Assembly: GCA_964515335.1 (NCBI GenBank) | Contig: CAZETS010000006.1 | Span: 1 to 64,000 of the forward strand | Length of the DNA stretch: 64,000 nt | Origin: TMED88 sp964515335 | GTDB lineage: Bacteria > Myxococcota_A > UBA9160 > UBA4427 | Direction: 5' to 3' | Part shown: positions 41,757-51,000 of the stretch, piece after piece | Numbering within the stretch: the stretch's first letter is position 1 | How the letters are laid out: each line of letters begins with the position of its first letter | Translations under genes and position numbers: made by a program | The notes under the pieces: model-generated | The model's input: only the letters and a program-made list of their open reading frames with translations | The model's database searches: none | What the model was told of the DNA's origin: nothing

Positions 41757-42848
41757 TCAGCGACCGACGCGGACCTGGTAGGGGAAGCTGATGTGCTCGG
41801 CTTCCTCGGTCGCCGTCTCCTCGTTTGCGCCCTGGTACAGGGGCGAGACCTCGGCGAGCGACTCCTCGTCGCTCGAGTGGCGCTTGCGGCCGTTGGTCGC
41901 GGTGAACGGACTGCTTCGGGCGATGTCGTTCGGCGCGAACGGCAGCACGCCCGCCTGCCCGGCGCGCGCTTCGCACATCTCGCGCATCTGGGCAGCCGAG
42001 AGGCGCTGGCGGTCGACCTGCCCGCGCCGGATCGGGCAGAAGAGGGGACCTTGCGCGCGCCCGCGCGCCTCGAGCCAGTCCTCGAGGGAGATCAGGTCCT
42101 GGTTCTGCAGCGTGATGCGCCGCGCCCGCTTCGCACCGGGCGCCTTGTGGCGGATCGTCGAGTTTCCGGTCTTCTGGTCGAACCCGAGGTCGTCCAGGGT
42201 GAGGTTGATCAGGTCGACGGTCTTGAGCACGCCGTGCCAGGCCAGACCCAGCATGAGGGCGTCGCGGGCGCCCGCGATGGTGTGGTCCATACTGCAGGCA
42301 GCAAGCATCGCGCGCAGCTCTCCGCCGGTCAGCTCGCGGTCGCGGTTGCTCTTGGCCACGGCCTCCTGCTTGGGAGGTTGCACGGCGAGATCCTTCTCCT
42401 CGTCCGTGATGAAGCCGAGGTTCCAACAAGCCTGGATCACGCCCTGGAGCGTGATGCGCATGCGCTGTACTTCCTTGGGCTTGTAGCTCTCGGCGACCTG
42501 CTGGTACTTGCGGGTGTCGTCGTGCCGGCAGCGCAGCGCCTCGATGTGCCCCGGCGCGCCCTGCTCCTTGACGATCGAGATCGCCAGGGCGCCGTGGTAG
42601 GCCCGCACCTGGTGCCAGGGGAACCGGGTTCCACCACAAACCCCGCCGCTGATGACGGCCGCCAGCGTGTCGAGGGCCTCCTCGGCGCTGCGGCGCACCT
42701 CGCCGGGCTTCATGTTTTCGAGGTAGGTGGCCGCGGCCTGCTCACCTTTGGAGACCTCATCGGGCGACAGGTAGAAGTCGGCTCCGTGCGTGGTCGCGCC
42801 ACTCTGTGCGGGGTGCGGGTGGTGGGGTCCGATGGCGTCCGCGGACAC
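41757..42848 (-). CDS. Full-length tyrosine recombinase with eroded active site
   Basis: 363 residues with both domains of a chromosomal tyrosine integrase: an N-terminal SAM-like region (YLENMKPGEVRRSAEEALDT, FPWHQVRAYH) and a catalytic region (ELTGGELRAMLAAC, AGARDALMLGLAW, GPLFCPIRRGQ, GVLPFAPNDIARSS). The residues of the active site have mostly changed. The first Arg position reads Lys209 (VLKTVD for LRxSE); the H-x-x-R box reads N-D-I-A (307-310); a Tyr aligns at 338. So it is probably unable to cut DNA, yet the frame is intact. GTG at 42848 has GGAG five bases upstream. It may be a DNA-binding relic of a mobile element. Confidence 0.8.
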   Translation of the reverse strand: MSADAIGPHHPHPAQSGATTHGADFYLSPDEVSKGEQAAATYLENMKPGEVRRSAEEALDTLAAVISGGVCGGTRFPWHQVRAYHGALAISIVKEQGAPGHIEALRCRHDDTRKYQQVAESYKPKEVQRMRITLQGVIQACWNLGFITDEEKDLAVQPPKQEAVAKSNRDRELTGGELRAMLAACSMDHTIAGARDALMLGLAWHGVLKTVDLINLTLDDLGFDQKTGNSTIRHKAPGAKRARRITLQNQDLISLEDWLEARGRAQGPLFCPIRRGQVDRQRLSAAQMREMCEARAGQAGVLPFAPNDIARSSPFTATNGRKRHSSDEESLAEVSPLYQGANEETATEEAEHISFPYQVRVGR

Positions 42849-42857
42849 TTTCGCTCC

Positions 42858-42890
42858 TTCGTTGGTCGATCGTTGGTCGATCGCAGGTCG
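42858..42890. repeat. Three 11-bp tandem units upstream of the recombinase
   Basis: TCGTTGGTCGA, TCGTTGGTCGA and TCGCAGGTCGA follow one another ten bases upstream of the recombinase start; they could be binding sites. The remaining 42891-43319 has no gene; 43144-43178 is AT-rich (AATATTTGTAAATAAAGG), unlike the rest of the window. Confidence 0.75.
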
Positions 42891-43319
42891 ATGGCCGGGC
42901 GGCGGTCGACTGGCCCGCCAGGCCTCTGCCGGGTCGTGGTGCCGACCGGGCTTTGGCTGCGGTCGTCGAGCCTGGATCGCTCGAGCCGGGTGGTACACGC
43001 GTCGCGTTGCCCGCCCGGAGGAGTGGCGCGCCCGGCTCGTGAGGGGAGGGGGGCAACTCGTGAGGGAGGGAAACGACCTGGGCATGACGCCATCATCGAG
43101 GCTGATTGTCAAGTCAATACTGCTTCTCCGGTGCGCAGGGGATCACTTAAATATTTGTAAATAAAGGATTATTCTCGTGCTCGGGTGAGGGCTTCGGAGA
43201 GGGGTCGACCAGCGGGACAACTCCGAAAAGTGCGGACCCGCGCCCCCGTTTTCCCCCGGGATGGTGCTTTCAGGCGTTCGTCCAGGCGCAACAGAACGGC
43301 ATTTGGGGAGACTCGAGAG

Positions 43320-43511
43320 GTGCCCACGAAATTGGTTCTGGCCCGCGGGCTCGCTCGGACCTTCTTCGCCACCCACTGACGCGAGCGCCCGGACCTGCTC
43401 CGACCCGCGGGCGCGGGCCTGGTGGGCCCTTCTGGGTCGCGAAAAGGGCGCTCGGGCGAGGGGAGGTCCAGGGGCCGGCTCTCGGGCCGTCGGCACCATT
43501 CTCGTGGGCAC
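43320..43511 (+). mobile_element. 190-bp inverted-repeat element, copy 2
   Basis: 192 bases with the same ends as the copy at 19597-19786 (GTGCCCACGAAATTGGTTC; CACCATTCTCGTGGGCAC) and a diverged interior. It lies 0.5 kb upstream of the eroded recombinase and 0.2 kb before the ACT-domain gene. No ORF inside is supported. Confidence 0.82.
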
Positions 43512-43513
43512 GC

Positions 43514-43555
43514 CCAAAAAGAAGCGGCCCGGCTCGCATTGCTGCGTGCCGGGCC
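43514..43555 (-). terminator. Terminator-like hairpin next to element copy 2
   Basis: GGCCCGGC (43526-43533) pairs with GCCGGGCC (43548-43555); on the minus strand it is followed by CTTCTTTTTG. No minus-strand gene ends just before it, so it may be left over from a lost gene. Confidence 0.45.
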
Positions 43556-43697
43556 TCCCTGGGAAGGGGATGTTGCTTTCTGTACTTGTAAGTGGCTCTG
43601 CACCGGAGAAGGTGTCAGAGTTATTCGGCTTTTTTCGCTCATTTCCCTGGTCGGCCTCCTCCTCGGCCGCTCTTACGAACCGGCGGAGAAGACCTCC

Positions 43698-44225
43698 ATG
43701 GCCAGCACGCTCGTTCTCACCATCATCGGCCCCGATCAGCCGGGCCTCGTCGAGGCCGTCTCGCAGGCGGTTGCCGACCACGGCGGCAGTTGGGAAAGCA
43801 GCCGCATGGCGCGGCTCGCGGGTCAGTTCGCCGGCATCCTGGAGGTGCGGGTGCCGAGTGCGCGGCTCGGCGCGCTGCGCGCCGCGCTCGAGGACCTCGA
43901 GCCGCGGGGGCTGCGGGTCGTCGCCGAGGAGGCGGGCGCCGCGGTCGAGTCCGCTCCCCACCGCGCGCTGCGGCTCGATCTGATCGGCCACGACCGGCCG
44001 GGGATCATTCGCGAGGTGTCGTCCGCGCTCGCTGCCGCCGGCGTGAACGTGGTCGAGCTCTCGACCGAGTGCAGTAGTGCTCCGATGTCGGGCGAAATGC
44101 TCTTCAGCGCGAGCGCGTTGCTCCATCAGCCACAGGGCCAGTCGGTCGACGAGCTCCACGAGACGCTCGAGAAGATCGCTGGCGAGCTGATGGTGGACAT
44201 CACCCTGGACGAGAGCGAGGGCTGA
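43698..44225 (+). CDS. Two-ACT-domain protein (GcvR-like)
   Basis: 175 residues made of two ACT domains: LVLTIIGPDQPGLVEAVSQA with GGSWESSRMARLAGQFAGI, and RLDLIGHDRPGIIREVSSAL with GVNVVELSTECSSAPMSGE. This is the arrangement of the glycine-cleavage repressor GcvR and its relatives. The amino acid sensed is not shown. The start at ATG 43698 is used because the domain begins five residues later; upstream in-frame sequence comes from the repeat element and is excluded. Confidence 0.87.
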   Translation: MASTLVLTIIGPDQPGLVEAVSQAVADHGGSWESSRMARLAGQFAGILEVRVPSARLGALRAALEDLEPRGLRVVAEEAGAAVESAPHRALRLDLIGHDRPGIIREVSSALAAAGVNVVELSTECSSAPMSGEMLFSASALLHQPQGQSVDELHETLEKIAGELMVDITLDESEG

Positions 44226-44426
44226 CCCGCCCCCTCGATCGGGCGTGTCGAGCCCGCCGCGAAGCGGGCACCGGATCGCGTCGGCATCGCTGCGGCGCGT
44301 CCGGTCGCGTGCCGGTCACCGGACGTCCACACGACCGGTGAGACCGGGGCTTGACGGCTGCGCGGGCGCGCCGCGCCCGGCATCTTCGCCGCTTCGGCGG
44401 CCCGGTCCCGGGGAGGCGCCGGTGCC

Positions 44427-45257
44427 GTGGCGATCGCCGATGTGCTCCAGCCGGTCGCACTCTGCGCGGCATTCTGGCTGGCGGTGGCGCGCCTGCGCGG
44501 CGAGGCCCGCGCTGGGCAGGTCGCGGGTCTGGCGCTCGGCGCCGCACTCGGTCACGCCGGCTGGCTTCTGCTGCACGCCGACCGGCTGACGAGCGTGCGC
44601 GATCTGCTCGCGGATCCACTTCGCGGCTACTGCGTGCTGTTCGTGCCGCTCGGTCCGGCCCTCGTCGCGGCCCTGCAGCGGGATGCGGCGGCGCGGCGCG
44701 CGTTCGCCGCCGAGGCAGCGCGGGTGCTTCCCGCCGCGCTGCTCTGCGCCCGCGTCGGATGCGTGCTGGCCGGATGCTGCGGGGGCGTTCCGTTCGATCG
44801 GACGATCGACGGCGGCGGCCTCTTCGATCGCTTCGCCGAGGCCACCGGGGGCGGTCGGCACCCGACCGCGCTCTACGACGCCGCCGGGCTGCTGGCGCTC
44901 GAGCTCGGGATGCGTCGGGCTCGGAGCGGGCGGCAGCGCATCGCGCTCTTCGCGATCGGCTTCGGAGCGATTCGTCTCGCCGTCGAGCCGTGGCGAGCGT
45001 CTCCACCGCTCGGCGAGCCGTGGATCGAGGTGGAGAACGTGGCCGGGCTCTGGGTGGCCGCCGGACTGGTCGCCGCCCTGCGTGAGCGGCGCGCCCTGCG
45101 GACCGGCGGCAGACGGCGGCCCGCCTACGGTCCGGCGCTCGGGGGAACGGAGGGTGGGTTGCCGCCTTCTTGGTTTTCTAGCTTCTCGTGCAGGCCCCGG
45201 ACTGGAGGCGTTCGCCACATGCGGAACGTGCCCTTCTGGCGTTCGTCGCGCTCGTAG
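44427..45257 (+). CDS. Lgt-like membrane protein (prolipoprotein diacylglyceryl transferase family)
   Basis: 276 residues with about six hydrophobic segments. It has ARVGCVLAGCCGG, GGRHPTALYDAAGLLALE and GFGAIRLAVEPWRAS, which match the order R-x-GC, RHPxxLYE and FRFxVEFxR of Lgt. The N-terminal catalytic His-Gly loop of true Lgt is not seen, so this is a divergent paralogue rather than the main enzyme. GTG at 44427 follows GGGAGG. The last 133 bases overlap the convergent gene and the final 40 residues there are not Lgt-like, so the functional C-terminus may end earlier. Confidence 0.7.
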   Translation: MAIADVLQPVALCAAFWLAVARLRGEARAGQVAGLALGAALGHAGWLLLHADRLTSVRDLLADPLRGYCVLFVPLGPALVAALQRDAAARRAFAAEAARVLPAALLCARVGCVLAGCCGGVPFDRTIDGGGLFDRFAEATGGGRHPTALYDAAGLLALELGMRRARSGRQRIALFAIGFGAIRLAVEPWRASPPLGEPWIEVENVAGLWVAAGLVAALRERRALRTGGRRRPAYGPALGGTEGGLPPSWFSSFSCRPRTGGVRHMRNVPFWRSSRS

Positions 45258-45868
45258 CGACCGATCAGCCGGCGCCCGTCGCGCTCGATCGATTCGACCC
45301 GGTAGTCGGTGCCGCCGCCCGACTGCTTCGTCAGGGCGTTGCCGACGAAGTCTTCGCGGCGGATGATGGGCAGTGCGTCGAGGTGGTCGATGCGGACGTG
45401 CTCCTGGTAGCTCATCACCATCGCCGAGGTCGTCGGCGGTCGCCGCGGTGACGCCCAGCCGCGCTCGTTCGACCCCCTCATGGACTTCACGCGCTTACCG
45501 CGTTGGTTGACGCGGGGGCCGGCGGCGATCTCCTCGCGTTGCTCGGCGTTCGGCTCCCAGGCGTCCAGCACGCGGCTCGAGGGATTCGTGCCGAGTCGTT
45601 CGAAGCGGCCCCTGGAGTCCTCGAAGACGACCAGCGGGTACTCGGTCCACTGCAGCCGCGAGCCGCGGCGCTCGAACACCCAGACCAGGTCCTTCCAACG
45701 ATCGACTTCGGGGTTGGCGGTCGCAGGGTCGCGATAGTGGATCAGTACGTACCAGGTGCCCTCGAGATCGATCGGCTCGGCCGAGGCGAGCCCGGCGACG
45801 GGCAGCGCGATCGTCATCGCAATGGCCAGGCCGACGCGGCGGGGGACGGGGAGACGAGGGGTGGGCAT
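45125..45868 (-). CDS. Exported hypothetical protein (247 aa)
   Basis: A signal peptide (LAIAMTIALPVAGLASA) is followed by a beta-rich domain: LEGTWYVLIHYRDPA, LVWVFERRGSRLQWTEYPLV, and a C-terminal GRRLIGRYERDERQKGTFRM ending EGGNPPSVPPSAGP. The pattern of strand lengths recalls lipocalin-like folds, but I do not recognise a family. Start at ATG 45868, just before the signal peptide. It overlaps the Lgt-like gene tail to tail by 133 bases. Confidence 0.78.
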   Translation of the reverse strand: MPTPRLPVPRRVGLAIAMTIALPVAGLASAEPIDLEGTWYVLIHYRDPATANPEVDRWKDLVWVFERRGSRLQWTEYPLVVFEDSRGRFERLGTNPSSRVLDAWEPNAEQREEIAAGPRVNQRGKRVKSMRGSNERGWASPRRPPTTSAMVMSYQEHVRIDHLDALPIIRREDFVGNALTKQSGGGTDYRVESIERDGRRLIGRYERDERQKGTFRMWRTPPVRGLHEKLENQEGGNPPSVPPSAGP

Positions 45869-45988
45869 TGCTGGGTTGGTGTCGGTGTGGGTTGGGCGAT
45901 GAGGGGAGCGCGCGGCGTATCGAGGCGCCAGCGTAGGCCGCGTGAGCCCGCCGCACGAATGCAGGGCCGAGATCGTGATTCTTCGGAG

Positions 45989-46179
45989 GTGCCCACGAAA
46001 TTGGTTCTGGCCCGCGGCTGCCTGGGACCTTGTTCGCGGCCCGCTGACGAGAACGCCCGGGCCTGCTCTGACCCGCGGGCGGGGGCCTCTTAGGGTTCTC
46101 GGGGTCACGAAACGGGCGCTCGGGCGAGGGGAGGTCCCGGGGCCGACTCTCGGGCCGTCGGCACCATTATCGTGGGCAC
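45989..46179 (+). mobile_element. 190-bp inverted-repeat element, copy 3
   Basis: 191 bases, close to copy 1 through its whole length, with ends GTGCCCACGAAATTGGTTC and CACCATTATCGTGGGCAC. Its right end lies 20 bases before the -35 box of the tetR operon. Confidence 0.82.
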
Positions 46180-46199
46180 GTCGTACTTCTTATAGGAAT

Positions 46200-46227
46200 T
46201 TGACGAATTCGAGCCAATTCGTATAAT
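46200..46227 (+). promoter_or_regulatory. Sigma-70-like promoter of the tetR efflux operon
   Basis: TTGACG (46200-46205), 16-base spacer, TATAAT (46222-46227). The best promoter match in the window. The expected transcription start, six to eight bases further, coincides with the ATG at 46235. Confidence 0.8.
46203..46222. promoter_or_regulatory. Palindromic operator overlapping the tetR promoter
   Basis: ACGAATT, six bases, AATTCGT: a perfect 7-bp inverted repeat lying between the -35 and -10 boxes, where a TetR dimer would block RNA polymerase. Confidence 0.7.
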
Positions 46228-46234
46228 TTAATGG

Positions 46235-46867
46235 ATGCCTGGGTCCATTGAATCGCAGAGGCAGGCCCTCACCCCGCGGAGCCGGCGCACCCGCCGCCGC
46301 ATTCTCGAGGCCGCCGGCGAGTGCTTCGCGGTGCGCGGCTTCGCGAAGACCACGGTGGAGGAGATCGCGAGCGAAGCGGGGGTCTCCAAGGCCCTGGTCT
46401 ACCACCATTTCAAGACGAAGGAGCACATCCTCGACACGGTGCTCGCGTCGACTCTGTCGGACTGGGACGAAGCCACGCGCGTGGACTGGCACGCCGGGGG
46501 GAGCGTGCTCGAGGGCATCGCGGCCATGCTCCGCACCTCGATCGCCTACGCGCGCCGGCGCCCGGTGCTGCGCGGACTGATCGAGCTCGACAGTCGCCTG
46601 CTGGCGGACTCGGACGCCGGCCGTGTGATGCGGGAGCAGATGCAGGAGCTGCGCGCGTCGCTGCGCGCCGCTCTGTCGGCCGGGGTCGAGCGTGGCGAGC
46701 TGCGAGAGGACCTCGACACCGAGCGCGCCGCGGAGGTGCTCCTGCTCAATCACCTGGCGTTCCTGCAGCACGTGCTCGATCCCGAGTGGATCGACCTCTC
46801 CGACGGATCGCTGGTCGACGCCGGCCTCGACATTCTCGTGCGGGGTCTGCAGAGGAGCTCCCCATGA
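46235..46867 (+). CDS. TetR-family regulator of the RND efflux operon
   Basis: 210 residues. The helix-turn-helix is FAKTTVEEIASEAGVSKALV with YHHFKTKEHIL after it; the rest is the variable helical ligand domain. It probably represses the promoter it sits next to and is released by a substrate of the pump. ATG at 46235 falls at the predicted +1, so the mRNA may be leaderless; a second ATG four bases earlier is out of frame. The stop overlaps the MFP start by 4 bases. Confidence 0.93.
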   Translation: MPGSIESQRQALTPRSRRTRRRILEAAGECFAVRGFAKTTVEEIASEAGVSKALVYHHFKTKEHILDTVLASTLSDWDEATRVDWHAGGSVLEGIAAMLRTSIAYARRRPVLRGLIELDSRLLADSDAGRVMREQMQELRASLRAALSAGVERGELREDLDTERAAEVLLLNHLAFLQHVLDPEWIDLSDGSLVDAGLDILVRGLQRSSP

Positions 46868-48036
46868 CGACGCGACCGGCTCGGCGAAGAGCGGGCGTCG
46901 CGGCCGCGCTGATGATGTGTCTGGCGCTGGCCACGCCGGCCTGCTCGGGAGTGGAGGAGACGGGCGCCCGGGCCGCTCCTGCCGTTACGGCCGGTCGGTT
47001 CGCCGAGCCTGGCCCGGAGCCGGTGGAGGTCAGCGAGATCGGGCTGGCGAGCCTCGAGATGCCGGTCACGGCATCGGGCTCGACGCGGGCCCGGCGCGTG
47101 TCCGGTCTGGGGGCAGAGCTTCGCGGTCGCATCCTCGCCGTCTACGTGGACGTGGGCGATCCCGTGGAGACGGGCAACGCCCTCTTTGCACTCGATCCCG
47201 CGCCCTACAAGGCGGCGCTCGACGAGGCCCGGGCGGGACTGGCGCTGGCCCGGGCCGAGCACCAGAGTGCGCGGCACGAGGAGCGGCGTGTCGAGCGGCT
47301 GGCCCAGCGGCACGCGGCCTCGGAGGCGCAGCGGGACCAGCTCGCCACGGCCGAAGATGCTGCCACCGCGCGGGTGGCGCAGATGGAGGCGCGGGTCGTC
47401 CGGGCGGAGAGCGACCTGGAGCGCACCCTGATCCGCGCCCCCTATCCGGGCACCGTGGTGGAGCGGCGCGCCCACGAGGGCGACATGGCGGGCCCCGAGC
47501 CCGTCGTCGTGCTGCAGGAGCGCGGACCGCTGGTGGCGGTGTTGAACATCCCCGAGTCCACCCCCGTGCCCGTGCGGGCGGGCGCACCGGTGCTGATCCA
47601 CGCGCCCGGGCTCGCCGCGCCCATCGCGACGCGGGTGAACCGTGTGAGCGCGCGGGTCGATGCGGACACCCGGACCTACGAGGTCCGCGCCATCGTCGAA
47701 GACGAAAGCGGCACCATCAAGGCGGGCTCCTACGTGTACGCCGAGATCATGGCCACGCCGGCCGGTCCGCGTCCGGTGGTCGAGCGCTCGGCGCTCCTCA
47801 TGCGCGACGGTCGCACCTACTTGTTCGCGCTCGATCCGGGAGAGGAGCGCGTCCGCCAGGTGTCGGTGCGCGCGGGGGCCATCACCGACGAGTGGGTGGA
47901 GATCCTGAGCGGCGCGGACCCGGGCGAGCGGGTGGTGCGCGGCGAGGTGGTGAGGCGCCTCGCCGACGGTGACGCGGTGCGTCCGGCCGCTGCCGGACTC
48001 GCGGGTGGTGTGGCGGCGCGCGGAGCCGCCCGGTGA
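46864..48036 (+). CDS. RND efflux periplasmic adaptor (MFP) lipoprotein
   Basis: 390 residues. Lipobox LATPAC (Cys27) indicates a lipid anchor. The adaptor has the usual order: RILAVYVDVGDPVETGNALF (lipoyl half), a coiled-coil hairpin near residues 120-185 (AEHQSARHEERRVERLAQRH and onward), LIRAPYPGTVVERRAHEGDM (second lipoyl half), then beta-barrel and membrane-proximal parts. It bridges the RND pump and an outer-membrane channel, which is not encoded here. Overlaps tetR and the RND gene by 4 bases each. Confidence 0.94.
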   Translation: MTTRPARRRAGVAAALMMCLALATPACSGVEETGARAAPAVTAGRFAEPGPEPVEVSEIGLASLEMPVTASGSTRARRVSGLGAELRGRILAVYVDVGDPVETGNALFALDPAPYKAALDEARAGLALARAEHQSARHEERRVERLAQRHAASEAQRDQLATAEDAATARVAQMEARVVRAESDLERTLIRAPYPGTVVERRAHEGDMAGPEPVVVLQERGPLVAVLNIPESTPVPVRAGAPVLIHAPGLAAPIATRVNRVSARVDADTRTYEVRAIVEDESGTIKAGSYVYAEIMATPAGPRPVVERSALLMRDGRTYLFALDPGEERVRQVSVRAGAITDEWVEILSGADPGERVVRGEVVRRLADGDAVRPAAAGLAGGVAARGAAR

Positions 48037-51000
48037 ACCTCTCCGACGTCTCCATCCGGCGTCCCGTCTTCGCCGCGATGCTCATCCTCGGGCTCGTCCT
48101 CCTGGGCTTCATTTCTCTCGGTCGGCTCGAGATGCAGATGGAGCCGGACATCGAGTTTCCGTTCCTGATCGTGGTGACGGATCTTCGCGGCGCCTCGCCG
48201 GGCACGGTCGAGCGCGAGGTGACCGACGTGCTCGAGGAGCACATCAACGCCATCGAGGGCATCCGCTCGCTGAGCTCGCTCTCGAGCCAGGGCCGCTCGC
48301 GCATCTCGGTGGAGTTCTCGCTGGGTTACGACATCGACACCAAGGCCCAGGAGGTGCGCGACAAAGTCGCCCTGGCCAGGCCCTTCCTGCCCCTCGACGT
48401 CGAAGATCCGGTCGTGCAGAAGTTCGACCTGAACGCCCAATCCATGCTCACCATCGTGCTCGGCGGCCCGGTCACCCTGCGCGAGCTGTCGGACTTCGCC
48501 GAGCACGAGGTGAAGGAGCGGCTGGAGCGGCTGCCCGGCGTGGGCGGGGTGAACCTGCTCGGCGCGCGCGAGCGCGAGATCCGCGTCTGGCTCGATCCCC
48601 TGCGCCTGGCGGGTTACGGGCTCTCGGTCGACGAGGTGAGCAGGACCCTGCGGCTCGAGAACGCGGAGCTGGCCAGCGGACGCATCGAGGGAGAGACCCG
48701 GGAGTGGTCGGTCACCACCCAGGGCAAGGCGGTGAGCGTCGAGGAGTTCGGGGCCATCGTGGTGGCCGAGCGCGCGGGCCGGGTGGTGCAGCTGCGCGAC
48801 GTCGCCGTCGTCGAGGACGGCATGGCGGAGGCCCGGAGCGTCACGCGCTTCAACGGTCAGCCCGGGGTGGCCTTCGAGATCCAGCGCCAGAGCGGTGCCG
48901 ATCTCGTGAGTGTGGCGCGCCACGTTCGCGCCGAAGTCCTGGAGATCCGCGAGGTCCTGCCGCCCCGCATCGGAATCGAGATCGCGCGCGACTATGCGAT
49001 CTACATCGAGACCCTGGTGGACACCGTCTTCGACGACATGCTCGTAGCCGGCGCTCTGGTGGTGGCCGTCGTGCTGATCTTCCTGCGCGAGCCGCGCTCC
49101 ACCCTGATCGCCGCGCTGGCCATCCCGGCCAGCTTGATCGCGTCGTTCACCCTCTTCTACGCGATGGACCTCTCCATCAACAACATGACGTTGATCGCGC
49201 TGTCGCTGGCGATCGGCCTGGTGATCGACGACGCCATCGTGGTGCTGGAGAGCATCTACCGAAGGGTCGAAGGCGGCGCCGAACCGCGTGACGCCGCCCA
49301 ACGCGGCGCCCGGGAGGTGGGATTGGCGGTGGTCTCCACCACGCTGGCCGTGTGCGCGGTCTTCGTGCCGATCGCGTTCATGCGCAGCCTGGTGGGCCGC
49401 TACTTCTTCGAATTCGGCGTGGCGGTGACGGTCGCGGTCTGCATGTCGACCCTCGTGGCGCTCACGCTGACGCCCATGCTCGCCAGCCGCTGGCTGCGCG
49501 TAAAGAAAACGCACGGGGCGGTGTACCGCTTCTTCGAACGCGCGCTCGGCGCGTGCGAGCGGGGCTACCGGGGGCTGCTGGGGGCGGCGCTGCGACGGCG
49601 CGTGCTGACGGCCGGAATCGGCCTCGCCTCGGTGGTGGGCGGCCTCTGGGTCGCGTCCACTCTGCCCTTCGACCTGTTCAGTCGCGACGACCTCAACGAG
49701 GCGAGCGTTCGGGCCAGGCTGCCGGTGGGCACGCCGCTGGCGGCCACGGATCGCATCGCCCGCCGCATGGAGGGCCTGCTGGCCGACCATCCCGACGTCC
49801 GCGGCGTCTACGCGGTGACGGGCAGCGAGATCCTGCACGAGCCCAACGTGGCTCGGCTCGACGTGATCCTCCACCCCAAGCACGAGCGGGACCACCCCAT
49901 CACGCAGACCTTCGACGAGCTGCGCGAGCGGCTCGCCGCCGAGCTGCCCGAGCTGCAGGAGTTCTCGGTGGGCTTTCCCGCGTACGTCGACTCGGGCGAC
50001 GGAGCGGACCTGGCCTACAGCCTCCAGGGCCCCGACCTCGCGCGCCTCGAGCGCTACGCCAATCAGCTCGTAGCGCGCATGAAGGCAGACCCGTCCCTGG
50101 TGGACGTGAAGAGCTCGTTCGAGACGGGCCGCCCGCAGATCACCCTCGCCATCGATCGGGGCAGGGCGGCCGACCTGGGCGTCACGACCGCGGGGATGGG
50201 GCGCACCATCCGTACGCTGCTGGCGGGGGAGAAGGTGGGCTCCTTCGAGGAGTCGGGACGCCGCCACGACGTGCGCGTGCAGGTGCTGCCCGAGTACCGG
50301 GACGAGCCGGCGAAGCTGCAGCTGATCCGGGTGCGCGCCCACACCGGGCAGCTGGTCCCCCTGACCAACGTCGTGCACCCGCGCATCGAGGAGGGCCCGG
50401 CGGAGATCCGCCGGGAGAACCGCACCCGGGAGATCCGGCTCAGCGCCAACATGGCCGCGGAGGTGCCGCTGGGCACCGGGGCGAAGCAGCTCGAGCAGTG
50501 GGGCCGCGAGCTGGGCATCCGGCCTCCCGACACCCTGGTCGCCGGGGGCAGCGCGCGCACCATGCAGGAGACCGTGAGCGACATCGGCTTTGCGTTCGCA
50601 CTGGCGCTGACGGCCCTCTACATGGTGCTGGCCTCGCTCTTCAACTCCTTCACGCACCCCTTCACCATCATGCTGTCGGCCCCGCTGTCCTTCATCGGCG
50701 GCTTCGTGGCGCTCTCGCTCGCGGGCATGAGCCTCGACATGATGAGTGGCATCGGCCTGCTCGTGCTGATGGGCCTGGTGATGAAGAACGGCATCCTGCT
50801 CGTCGACTACATCAATCGGCTGCGCGGCGAAGGACTCGGCCGCGACGAGGCGATCCTGGCTGCGGGCCCCGTACGCATGCGGCCGGTGCTGATGACCTCG
50901 GGCGCGCTGATCTTCGGCATGCTGCCGACCGTGCTCTTCGCGGGCGTGGGCAGCGAGTTCCGCGCTCCGATGGCGATGATCACCATCGGCGGGCTGCTCA

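Noticed and set aside
43113..43319. Attachment-site (att) pair for the recombinase
   Set aside because: I found no direct repeat pairing this AT-rich stretch with a tRNA end or with the other side of the recombinase gene.
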